Part shown: positions 1 to 7,912 of the stretch, one piece after another | How positions within the stretch are numbered: position 1 is the first letter of the stretch | How the letters are laid out: every line of letters begins with the position of its first letter | From: DASRCB01 sp035653295 | GTDB taxonomy: Bacteria > Acidobacteriota > Terriglobia > Bryobacterales > Bryobacteraceae | Assembly (NCBI GenBank): GCA_035653295.1 | Contig: DASRCB010000325.1 | Coordinates: forward strand, 1-19,822 | DNA length: 19,822 nt | Direction of reading: 5' to 3' | Notes under the pieces: generated by a model | Told to the model about the DNA's origin: nothing | Database searches by the model: none | What the model saw: only the letters and a program-made list of their open reading frames with translations | Position numbers and translations under genes: made by a program

Positions 1-1104
1 AAGTATCTGAACTCCGCCGAAACCTGTATCTACCGCAAGCGCCACGTGCTGTACAACCTGCATCGCGCGAAAAATGCAATCCGGAAGAACAATCGCTGCG
101 TATTGGTGGAAGGCTACATGGATGTCATTGGAGTCTCCGCCGCGGGCGTTCAGGAAGTGGTGGCGAGCTGCGGGACAGCGCTCACATCCGAACAGGTCCG
201 CAGCCTGTATCGCCATTCGGAGCGGATTGTCGTGAATTTCGATCCGGACGCCGCCGGCGCGAACGCGGCGGAGCGGTCGTTAAACACGCTGCTGGACGAG
301 AACATGCGGGTGCGCATTCTGGAGCTGGATGGCGACCTGGATCCGGACGAGTACATTCGCCACCATGGCGTGGAGCGTTATCAGACGCGGCTGGATAACG
401 CGGTTCCTTATTTTCACTGGCTGGCGGACCGGGCGCGGCGCAATTTCGATCTGCGCTCCGCCGATGGGCGCATTGAGGCCTGGAAATTCCTGCAGCCATC
501 GCTGAGCCGGATCCACGACAAGCTGGAGCGCATGACCATTGTGAACGACCTGGCCGAGTATATGGGAGTGGACGGGTCCGCGATTCTGGAGCAGTTCCGC
601 AAGCAGGCGGGCGGCGCGCCCCGAGCGGCGCCGGCGCGCCCGGCTTCGCCACTGGATGACGTACCCAAGGCCGAGCGGCTGCTGCTGGGGTGCCTGCTGG
701 CGAGCGGGGAGGCCAGGGCCGAGGTCCTGCCGCGTCTGGCAGAGTCGGACTGGCCGGCTAACCTGAGGACAGGCAGCATTTTACGCGCGCTGATGGCGGC
801 CGCAAAGAGCTCCGGCGAACTGCAGTTGTCGGAGGTGGAGGCGCGGCTGCAGGAGACCGACCGGCCCCTGTTGTCGGCGCTTGCTTTTGCCGATGGAGCG
901 AGTGAGCCGGACACGGCGCTGGCCCAGGCGCTGGAGTGTGTAAGGGAACTGGAGAACGCCGATCCGAGGGCGCGGATAAATACTTTGCAGCAACAGATTC
1001 GAGCCGCCGAACGTAGTGGAAATGGAGAGGAGGCGCGCCGTCTGATGACTCAGTTACAGGAGCTGAAGCGCGGGCTTCGCTCCGCGGTTCGTGTTGTAAA
1101 CTAA
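1..1104 (+). CDS. dnaG: DNA primase DnaG, 3' part (cut by left window edge)
   Basis: Synthesises RNA primers at the replication fork. The frame is open from base 1 and ends at TAA 1102-1104, so about the last 367 residues are present; the zinc-binding and N-terminal catalytic parts lie outside. The Toprim core is visible: the acidic VEGYMDVI motif near nt 108, the CGTALT segment near 170, and the metal-binding FDPDAAG near 238. The C-terminal part has a helical region starting at PKAERLLLGCLLAS (about nt 664) and ends in a charged helix (LQQQIRAAERSGNGEEARRL), typical of the DnaB-interacting domain. rpoD follows about 35 nt later on the same strand, the dnaG-rpoD order of the classical macromolecular synthesis operon. 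Identification is by Toprim motifs plus this context. Confidence 0.96.
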   Translation, partial: KYLNSAETCIYRKRHVLYNLHRAKNAIRKNNRCVLVEGYMDVIGVSAAGVQEVVASCGTALTSEQVRSLYRHSERIVVNFDPDAAGANAAERSLNTLLDENMRVRILELDGDLDPDEYIRHHGVERYQTRLDNAVPYFHWLADRARRNFDLRSADGRIEAWKFLQPSLSRIHDKLERMTIVNDLAEYMGVDGSAILEQFRKQAGGAPRAAPARPASPLDDVPKAERLLLGCLLASGEARAEVLPRLAESDWPANLRTGSILRALMAAAKSSGELQLSEVEARLQETDRPLLSALAFADGASEPDTALAQALECVRELENADPRARINTLQQQIRAAERSGNGEEARRLMTQLQELKRGLRSAVRVVN

Positions 1105-1128
1105 TGGGACCGGATCAGAACGCTGGTT

Positions 1129-1134
1129 AAGGGG
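1129..1134 (+). promoter_or_regulatory. Shine-Dalgarno sequence for rpoD
   Basis: AAGGGG ends 5 nt before the GTG at 1140 but overlaps the first base of the GTG at 1134. This spacing favours the downstream GTG as the rpoD start. It is one of only two good Shine-Dalgarno sequences I find in the window. Confidence 0.6.
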
Positions 1135-1139
1135 TGCCA

Positions 1140-2837
<1,698 letters not shown>

Positions 2838-3468
2838 CCTGTGCCCGTAGATGGTGCGGACGTGCGGCACGATGGCCCGCGGCACGAGGTGTTCCCACTG
2901 TTCGCCGCGCGCGATCCGCTCGCGCACTTCGGTGGATGAGACAGCGTCAAAGCCGGCGGGCAGATCCAGCCAGTGCACCCGCGAGCGCACCTCGGCCGGC
3001 GGGTCGTAATGGCCATCCCTCGGCGCGACGAGTAATTCGAAATCGCGAAGCACGGCAGCGGGCGTGCGGCCGTCGCCGTAGTCCCACGTCATGATGCGGT
3101 CGGCGGCATCGCGGCCGCAGATGAAGAACAACCGGGTCCCCGGCGCGAAGTGCTCCGCGCACTCGCGAGCGATCTCCATCAGCAGCCCCGCCTCGGAGAT
3201 GGCCACGACGGCATCCAGCGCGCTCAGCATGGCCACGCGGTCCTCCAAAGTGGCCGTATGGAAATCCTTGTGCGGCAGGCTCTTCGGAATGACGCAGATC
3301 ACCTGTTCGGCGTGCTTCCGCGCGGCGCGGACCAGGCCGGCGTGGGCAATGGTGGGTGGGTTGAAGGCGCCCGCAAGAATGGCGACGCTGCGCGGCGCGG
3401 CCGGGGCGGGTTCGCGCGCCATGAAGCGCATAAGCCCATGATAACTATCTACCGATTTAAGGCGCCGT

Positions 3469-3490
3469 CCCTGGGAAGTCCAGGGGTTTT
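3469..3490. repeat. Stem-loop in the intergenic region between divergent genes
   Basis: Perfect 6-bp inverted repeat CCCTGG (3469-3474) / CCAGGG (3480-3485) with a 5-nt loop, followed on the + strand by GTTTT. It looks like an intrinsic terminator but sits between two genes transcribed away from each other, 42 nt before the zinc-ribbon gene. It is therefore in a 5' region. It may be a leader or operator structure, or chance. Confidence 0.4.
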
Positions 3491-3519
3491 CGCGGGGCGC
3501 TTACGCAGGACTTTCAGCC

Positions 3520-3525
3520 CAGAAT
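3520..3525 (+). promoter_or_regulatory. Possible -10 element for a leaderless zinc-ribbon mRNA
   Basis: CAGAAT (4 of 6 match to TATAAT) ends 6 nt before the ATG at 3532, which would place the transcription start on the start codon. It is the weakest of the four elements with this exact spacing. No -35 is recognised. GGAAA just before the ATG is too close to be a good ribosome site. Confidence 0.25.
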
Positions 3526-3531
3526 GGAAAC

Positions 3532-4962
3532 ATGCTGAACTGGATCTGCCCGGAGTGCGGCCGGGAGAACGATCCGAAACTGGTGGACTGCCCGGGTTGC
3601 TCCGATCCGCAGCCGGTGGTGAAGCGCCGGACCGTGGCGGAGAGCCGTCCGCGGCGGGTGCTGGCCAGTCGCGTGCCCCTGCACGCCTCTGCGACGCCGC
3701 CGGTTGCGAGCGAACCTATTGCTAACACCGGCCCGCTGCCGGCCACTGTCGAGCCTGTGTTGCCCGGTACAGCCGCAGGCGATGGCATCCATTGCCAGGC
3801 CCTGGGCTGGGACCATGCACCGCGCGTATCTTCGGAATTGCCAGAGCCGGCCGATTTCGGGCACGGCGCTGCTCTGGCCTCGATGCTGGACGCGATCGTC
3901 GCCGAGCCGGAGCCGCTGGCCCCGGTTGTTGCACTCGCGCCGGAGCCGATCGGGATGGACGAATTCGCGGCTGTGCCGAAGGAGCTCTGCGGACGCGTGC
4001 GTGTGCCCCGGCCAGTGATGCTCGCGCGCACCGGGACGATTGTGATTCGGCAGCGCGCCGCAGCGGAAGAACATACCGCGCCGCCGGCAGTTCCCGATAG
4101 TTCGGCCATTGCGCAAGCGCATGCGCTGCCCTTCTGCGACGAGATCCTGCTCGGCCGCGGACCGAACCCCAGCGCCCCCGAGCCGCCGCACCCGAATGCG
4201 CGCAACGCGCTGGCGAGAAGCCGGCGGCGCCTGGCCTTCCCCTCATCCGATCTGCGGGAGCAGAGTTTTGCGCCCGCGCATCTTTGCGGCGCTGTCAACA
4301 TGCCGCGACCAGTGCTGCATTCCCGCGCCATGGCTGTTGCGCCGAGCGCAATGGGTCCGCTTGCGACTGCGCAGCGCAAGCCCGCGCTGCCTTCGGCGCT
4401 GCGGCATTTTCAGGAAGCGGTGGTCCCGCGCATTGCATATCTGAAGCGCCCGGGCGCGGAGACGGCTCCCGTGGCGGCTGCCACAGCTCCGGAGCGGCGA
4501 GGTATCCCGGGATGGGCGATCACCATCGGAACCGCGATGGGCGTGTTGCTGGTGGCGCTTTTCGCCGTGCAGCGGTTCACAGCGCGCGCGGATGTACACG
4601 CAGCCAGCGCGCCAGCCGCCGCGGTTTCGACGCCCCCCGCTTACGGCGCCTGGCCATCAATCGACAAGTATGTCGAAGTTACCGGGGTGCGCATCACCAC
4701 CGACCAGAAGCAGAACTCGGAGGCGGTTTTCAGCATCGTAAACCACTCGTCCGCCGATATCGGCGCGATGGCGGTGAAGCTGACCGTGCCCGCAGTGAAG
4801 GCCGGCGACCCTCCGCTATGCGACGTGAGCACCAACGTCGAGGGCCTCGCGCCGTGGGAAGCCCGCGAGATTCGCGTGCCGCTGGCGCGTGAGGTACACG
4901 CCTCGGAGCTGCCGGACTGGCGCGACATGCGGCCCCAGGTGTCCATCACCTCGCCGCAATAG
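3532..4962 (+). CDS. Zinc-ribbon, proline/alanine-rich single-pass membrane protein of unknown function
   Basis: Function not recognised. The 476-aa protein starts with a four-cysteine zinc ribbon (C6-x2-C9 ... C20-x2-C23, reading CPECGREN and CPGC). A low-complexity Ala/Pro/Arg-rich linker follows (about 25-320). One hydrophobic helix at about 328-346 is the only membrane segment. The last ~100 residues (from about 377) alternate beta-strand-like stretches (EAVFSIVNHSS, MAVKLTV, EIRVPL), like a small Ig-like domain. There is no signal peptide, so the zinc ribbon and linker are probably cytoplasmic and the beta domain outside. The linker repeats a short motif: LCGRVRVPRPV (C153) and LCGAVNMPRPV (C252), with C202 midway. 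nth follows 30 nt downstream on the same strand. Confidence 0.85.
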   Translation: MLNWICPECGRENDPKLVDCPGCSDPQPVVKRRTVAESRPRRVLASRVPLHASATPPVASEPIANTGPLPATVEPVLPGTAAGDGIHCQALGWDHAPRVSSELPEPADFGHGAALASMLDAIVAEPEPLAPVVALAPEPIGMDEFAAVPKELCGRVRVPRPVMLARTGTIVIRQRAAAEEHTAPPAVPDSSAIAQAHALPFCDEILLGRGPNPSAPEPPHPNARNALARSRRRLAFPSSDLREQSFAPAHLCGAVNMPRPVLHSRAMAVAPSAMGPLATAQRKPALPSALRHFQEAVVPRIAYLKRPGAETAPVAAATAPERRGIPGWAITIGTAMGVLLVALFAVQRFTARADVHAASAPAAAVSTPPAYGAWPSIDKYVEVTGVRITTDQKQNSEAVFSIVNHSSADIGAMAVKLTVPAVKAGDPPLCDVSTNVEGLAPWEAREIRVPLAREVHASELPDWRDMRPQVSITSPQ

Positions 4963-4980
4963 GACGCGCGGGCGGCGCGC

Positions 4981-4986
4981 CATAAT
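4981..4986 (+). promoter_or_regulatory. Probable -10 element for nth (leaderless arrangement)
   Basis: CATAAT (5 of 6 match to TATAAT) ends exactly 6 nt before the ATG at 4993, in the 30-nt gap after the zinc-ribbon gene. No Shine-Dalgarno precedes nth. Transcription would begin on the A of the ATG. No convincing -35 is present. Confidence 0.4.
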
Positions 4987-4992
4987 ACGGTC

Positions 4993-5751
4993 ATGCCCCG
5001 CGCCGCCGCCGCACCCGACGAGCAGACCGATCAGGCGTCGTTCACCATTCCTACGCCGGAACATGCGGTGACGCCGCCGCGGCGCGTCCCCAAACCGAAG
5101 ACCGCGGCCGAGCGCGCCGCACGAGTGCGGAAGATCCTGAAGATTCTGGATGAGATCTATCCGCATGTGACCTGCGCGCTCCATCATCGCAACGCGTGGG
5201 AGCTGCTGGTGGCGACCATTCTCTCGGCACAGTGCACGGACAAACGGGTGAACGAGGTGACGCCGGGCCTGTTTCGCAAATATCCGACGATCGAGGACAT
5301 GGCGCACGCCAGCCAGGACGAACTGGAGAATGAAATCCGTTCTACAGGCTTCTACCGGAACAAGGCGAAGTCGCTGATCGGCGCGGCGCAGACCATTCTG
5401 CGCGAATTCGGGGGCCGCGTGCCGCGCACCATGGAGGAGATGATCCAGATTCCGGGCGCGGCGCGGAAGACGGCCAATGTCGTGCTGGGGACGGCTTACG
5501 GCATCGCCTCCGGGGTGGTCGTCGATACGCATGTCCACCGGGTGTCGCGGCGGCTCGATCTGACGAAGGCTGATGAGCCGGTGAAGATCGAGCAGGACCT
5601 GATGAAGATCATTCCCGAGGACCGCTGGATTCTGTTCTCGCATCAGATCATCTACCACGGGCGCGAGCGGTGCATGGCGCGAAAGCCGAAGTGCTCGGTG
5701 TGCCCGCTCGATTCGATCTGCTACGCGAAGGACAAAACCCTGAGCGCCTAA
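4993..5751 (+). CDS. nth: Endonuclease III (Nth), DNA glycosylase/AP lyase
   Basis: Base-excision repair enzyme that removes oxidised pyrimidines and cuts the abasic strand. In the 252-aa protein the substrate-pocket segment LLVATILSAQCTD is at 71-83. The helix-hairpin-helix IPGAARKTANVVL is at 153-165, with catalytic Lys159. The catalytic Asp178 is in VVDTHVHRVSRRL. The [4Fe-4S] loop is complete: C227-x6-C234-x2-C237-x5-C243. The hairpin reads G-A-A-R where E. coli has G-V-G-R. The enzyme core resembles E. coli Nth, but there is an N-terminal extension of about 40 residues rich in Pro, Ala and basic residues, probably disordered. The stop TAA overlaps the stop of the oppositely oriented PfkB gene. 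A -10-like hexamer 6 nt before the ATG suggests its own promoter. Confidence 0.96.
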   Translation: MPRAAAAPDEQTDQASFTIPTPEHAVTPPRRVPKPKTAAERAARVRKILKILDEIYPHVTCALHHRNAWELLVATILSAQCTDKRVNEVTPGLFRKYPTIEDMAHASQDELENEIRSTGFYRNKAKSLIGAAQTILREFGGRVPRTMEEMIQIPGAARKTANVVLGTAYGIASGVVVDTHVHRVSRRLDLTKADEPVKIEQDLMKIIPEDRWILFSHQIIYHGRERCMARKPKCSVCPLDSICYAKDKTLSA

Positions 5752-6674
5752 CCGGCGCGCTCTGCGAGGAACGCCCGAGCCTCTTCTTCCGTCGGCTGGG
5801 AAGCCGTTCCACCGGAGCCCAGGGTCGAGAGCGCGCCGCACGCGGCGGCGAAGCGCATGGCGTCGCGCAGAGGCGATTTCCGCAGCCAGGCATGCAGAAA
5901 GCCGGCGTTGAACGAGTCCCCTGCCCCGGTCGTATCCACTGCCTCCACCCGGAAGGCGGGAGTCGTGACCGGCTCTCCATCAACCAGCGCGGCGCAGCCT
6001 TCGGCGCCCAGTTTGGCGACGATCAACGTTCGCCCGTTTGCCAGCGCGCGCAGGGCTTCAAACCGATCGGAGCGGCCGGTGATGCCTTCCAGCTCGACTT
6101 CGTTCGGCAGGAAGACATCCACCTCTTCCAGTACACCGCACAGATCGCCGCGGCCCCACTCCTCGTGGGGATCGAAGCCAGGATCGAGCGATGTGGTCAG
6201 CCCCTGGCCGTGTGCGGCGGCAAGCACGTTCTTCAGCCCTGGCCGGAGTCCTTCCTGCAGGAAAAACGAGGACACGTGGAGATGGTTGAACCCGTGGAAG
6301 GCGCTTTCGGTGAAATCGCCGGCGTTGGAGGCGGTCATGGCGCCGAGGTAGGTCACCAGAGCACGATCCCGCGATGAGGTAATCGAAACCGTCAGGCCGG
6401 TCTTGAGCTCCGCGTTCGGTTGCACTCGGGACGTATCCACGCCGAATCTCGCCAGCGCCTGAATGCACATCTCGCCCCACGAATCGGCGCCGACACGGCC
6501 GGCAAACGTGACTGAATTGCCCAGCTTCGCCAGACCGGCCGCGCAGATCGCGGAGGAACTGCCCAGCGTCAGCGTAACGTCGTCGACCAGGACTTCCGTG
6601 CCCACCGTGGGGAACGTATGGTAATTCTGCAGGACGAGATCCATGTTCAACTCGCCCGCCACCAGGATGTTCAT
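5748..6674 (-). CDS. PfkB-family carbohydrate/nucleoside kinase
   Basis: ATP-dependent kinase of the ribokinase/PfkB fold, cytoplasmic, phosphorylating a sugar, sugar phosphate or nucleoside; the substrate cannot be read from sequence. With the start at 6674 it has 308 aa, normal for the family. It begins MNILVAGELNMD, the usual first beta strand. The N-terminal glycine-rich signature region (TLGSSSAICAAGLAKLG) is at 36-52, FLPNEVELEGITG at 188-200 has the N-x-x-E magnesium/phosphate motif, and the anion hole with catalytic base DTTGAGDSFNAGF is at 247-259 (Asp253). A longer reading to 6758 adds 28 residues unlike the family and would overlap the divergent gene. The stop (TAG 5750-5748) shares the CTAA at 5748-5751 with the nth stop. 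Confidence 0.93.
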   Translation of the reverse strand: MNILVAGELNMDLVLQNYHTFPTVGTEVLVDDVTLTLGSSSAICAAGLAKLGNSVTFAGRVGADSWGEMCIQALARFGVDTSRVQPNAELKTGLTVSITSSRDRALVTYLGAMTASNAGDFTESAFHGFNHLHVSSFFLQEGLRPGLKNVLAAAHGQGLTTSLDPGFDPHEEWGRGDLCGVLEEVDVFLPNEVELEGITGRSDRFEALRALANGRTLIVAKLGAEGCAALVDGEPVTTPAFRVEAVDTTGAGDSFNAGFLHAWLRKSPLRDAMRFAAACGALSTLGSGGTASQPTEEEARAFLAERAG

Positions 6675-6684
6675 GAAAACGGCC

Positions 6685-6690
6685 AGTATA
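6685..6690 (-). promoter_or_regulatory. Candidate -10 element of the PfkB kinase gene
   Basis: On the minus strand TATACT (5 of 6 match to TATAAT) lies 10 nt before the ATG at 6674. This would give a leader of only about 4 nt, again with no Shine-Dalgarno. No clear -35 is visible. Confidence 0.4.
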
Positions 6691-6722
6691 CCCTGGCGAG
6701 TTTTCGTTTCCGCGCTGAAGCG

Positions 6723-6751
6723 TTTTGGCGGCTGCTCTGATGCTGGATAAT
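6723..6751 (+). promoter_or_regulatory. Candidate sigma-70 promoter for the small secreted protein
   Basis: The -10 GATAAT is at 6746-6751. A loose -35, TTTTGG at 6723-6728, lies 17 nt upstream; TTGGCG at 6725-6730 gives a 15-nt spacer instead. The -10 overlaps the first ATG at 6750. If real, transcription starts near 6758 and the in-frame ATG at 6765 must be the true start. Confidence 0.35.
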
Positions 6752-7223
6752 GAAACAAAGCATCATGCGTGGATTGTACCTGCTGACCATGTCACTGCTC
6801 AGCGCCAGCGCGGCGCTCGCGCTTCCACAGGCCACCCCGGCGCCGTCGCCCACCGGCGACAAGCCCAGTGTGTACGTCGGTGGAGATAATCCCAACGCCA
6901 CGGAGAAGCGGGACAAGACGCGGGTCCGCGACCTGAAGGGAACGGTCCGCGATCAGAACGAAGATCCGGTGGAGGGCGCTCTGGTCAGGCTGCGCGAGAT
7001 CAGGACCGGCAAGACCATCACTTCGCGCACGGGCAAAGACGGCTCATACCTTTTCCACGACCTGAGCCTCGACTACGATTACGAGCTGACCGCGACACGT
7101 GAGGGCAGCGAACCCGTGGTCCGCAAGCTCAGCCAGTACGACACTCGCAAGCCCGCCACCATCAACCTGCACCTGGAGCGGAAGAAAGCCGCAGGCGCGG
7201 GCGCCGGCTCGGCGGGCCGCTAA
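6750..7223 (+). CDS. Small secreted protein with carboxypeptidase-regulatory-like beta-sandwich domain
   Basis: 157 aa. A signal peptide covers about residues 1-25: a basic start, then a hydrophobic core (GLYLLTMSLLSASAALA) with likely cleavage around ALA-LPQA. A Pro/Thr-rich spacer follows. From about residue 65 there is a single carboxypeptidase-regulatory-like / Cna-B-type domain: LKGTVRDQNEDPVEGALVRL, a TGKDGSYLFHDL turn and YELTATREG. This fold usually acts as a binding or structural module on exported proteins; no catalytic residues are present. The C-terminus is a basic Ala/Gly tail. A second in-frame ATG at 6765 is favoured if the upstream -10 element is real. Its stop shares the CTAA at 7220-7223 with the convergent miniprotein gene. 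Specific role unknown. Confidence 0.85.
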   Translation: MKQSIMRGLYLLTMSLLSASAALALPQATPAPSPTGDKPSVYVGGDNPNATEKRDKTRVRDLKGTVRDQNEDPVEGALVRLREIRTGKTITSRTGKDGSYLFHDLSLDYDYELTATREGSEPVVRKLSQYDTRKPATINLHLERKKAAGAGAGSAGR

Positions 7224-7471
7224 GCGCGCGCTTCGGCGCGGTCGATGAGCCCGCACGCCTCGGCGACGATTTCCTGAAGCTTGACCAGCATCGCTCGCGC
7301 TTCCAGATGCTGGGCGGGGATGGTCATCTCCAGGTAGTAAGCGATCGCCTCGATTGAGCTGAGCGGTTGGCGAAGGTCATGCAGAAGATCATGGACGGCG
7401 GAGTACTGAGCGTTGCATCCGGCCGTCGGTTCGAACAGGATCGCATCGGGAGCAAATGCGACAGCAGCCAT
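7220..7471 (-). CDS. Stand-alone histidine-kinase phosphoacceptor (DHp/HisKA-like) miniprotein
   Basis: 83 aa. Residues 27-75 read as the two-helix dimerisation/phosphoacceptor domain of histidine kinases. The H-box is HDLRQPLSSIEAIAYYLEM with candidate phosphorylated His31, followed by a turn and a second helix (MLVKLQEIVAEACGLIDR). There is no sensor segment, membrane helix or ATP-binding (N/G1/G2-box) domain. The DNA past the stop is the antisense of the neighbouring secreted-protein gene, so it is not simply a kinase broken by a frameshift here. Possible roles are a phosphotransfer protein, a dimerisation partner that modulates a full kinase, or a relic. A good sigma-70 promoter 71 nt upstream supports expression. 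The stop overlaps that of the convergent gene. The assignment rests on the H-box pattern only. Confidence 0.72.
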   Translation of the reverse strand: MAAVAFAPDAILFEPTAGCNAQYSAVHDLLHDLRQPLSSIEAIAYYLEMTIPAQHLEARAMLVKLQEIVAEACGLIDRAEARA

Positions 7472-7541
7472 TGTCAGGAGGATTCCTTTGTGAGGTGGCT
7501 TCGGTCCGCCACTCTGATATGGAAATTAGAACGGAAATGAT

Positions 7542-7571
7542 TTTATAGCTCTAAACCGAGCGCGTCGTCAA
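7542..7571 (-). promoter_or_regulatory. Sigma-70 promoter for the DHp miniprotein
   Basis: On the minus strand the -35 is TTGACG (7571-7566), then an 18-nt spacer, then the -10 TATAAA (7547-7542), within a locally AT-rich patch. Predicted start is near 7535, giving a leader of about 64 nt before the ATG at 7471. It is the best-matching promoter in the window. Confidence 0.6.
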
Positions 7572-7580
7572 CATCGTGTA

Positions 7581-7593
7581 ACAAAAAATTTGT
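7581..7593. repeat. Short perfect inverted repeat ACAAA-AAA-TTTGT
   Basis: A 5-bp inverted repeat with a 3-nt spacer, 10 nt upstream of the -35 of the miniprotein promoter. Its position would suit a regulator site, but the sequence is short, AT-rich and could be chance. The rest of 7472-7673 shows no gene and no clear terminator for rpmB. Confidence 0.25.
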
Positions 7594-7673
7594 GGAAGAT
7601 GCAGCAAGGCGCGCGGACACACCAGTGGCCTGCCGTTCCTACGCGTGTCAGAGATGATGGGTCGACGCCGCCC

Positions 7674-7865
7674 TCAGGCGACTTTCTGAACCTTGCCGCT
7701 CTTGATGCAGGATGTGCACACCCGCAGGCGCTTGTGCCCGCCGTTCACCAGCGCGCGAACAAGCTGCAGGTTGAGGTTCCAGCGGCGTTTGGTGACATTA
7801 TGGGCGTGGCTGATGCGGTGGCCGAACTGCGGCCCGCGCCCGCACACTTCACATACTTTCGCCAT
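7674..7865 (-). CDS. rpmB: 50S ribosomal protein L28 (four-cysteine zinc form)
   Basis: Large-subunit ribosomal protein, 63 aa. It begins MAKVCEVCGRGPQFGHRISH and continues NVTKRRWNLNLQ, both diagnostic of L28. Two CxxC pairs (C5/C8 and C50/C53) make this the zinc-binding 'C+' version; zinc-free L28 paralogues lack them. The start is fixed by a strong Shine-Dalgarno 7 nt upstream. It lies 47 nt after pheT on the same strand and may be read both from the phe transcript and from its own extended -10 promoter. Confidence 0.97.
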   Translation of the reverse strand: MAKVCEVCGRGPQFGHRISHAHNVTKRRWNLNLQLVRALVNGGHKRLRVCTSCIKSGKVQKVA

Positions 7866-7872
7866 CGTCCTT

Positions 7873-7878
7873 CTCCTT
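7873..7878 (-). promoter_or_regulatory. Shine-Dalgarno sequence of rpmB
   Basis: On the minus strand AAGGAG lies 7 nt before the ATG at 7865, the only near-consensus ribosome-binding site I find in the window. Confidence 0.75.
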
Positions 7879-7892
7879 GATCTAAAACTCTG

Positions 7893-7901
7893 ATTCTAGC
7901 A
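7893..7901 (-). promoter_or_regulatory. Extended -10 promoter candidate for rpmB
   Basis: On the minus strand TGC-TAGAAT, a TGn extended -10 with 5 of 6 matches to TATAAT, lies in the 47-nt gap after pheT. Predicted start is near 7886, about 21 nt before the rpmB ATG and upstream of its Shine-Dalgarno. No -35 is evident, which extended -10 promoters can tolerate. Confidence 0.45.
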
Positions 7902-7912
7902 CGCCTCGCGTC

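Noticed and set aside
6675..6758. 28-codon upstream extension of the PfkB kinase
   Set aside because: The family begins at the MNILVAGELN strand. The extension would overlap the divergent secreted-protein gene and its promoter, and would include the candidate -10.
7476..7493. AGGAGG on the plus strand upstream of a possible TTG start
   Set aside because: The TTG at 7488-7490 is followed at once by TGA, so no gene can start there. It is probably chance, in the leader of the minus-strand miniprotein.
7582..7587. Run of A (T on the minus strand) downstream of rpmB as a terminator
   Set aside because: No adjacent GC-rich stem precedes the T-run on the minus strand, so it is not an intrinsic terminator.
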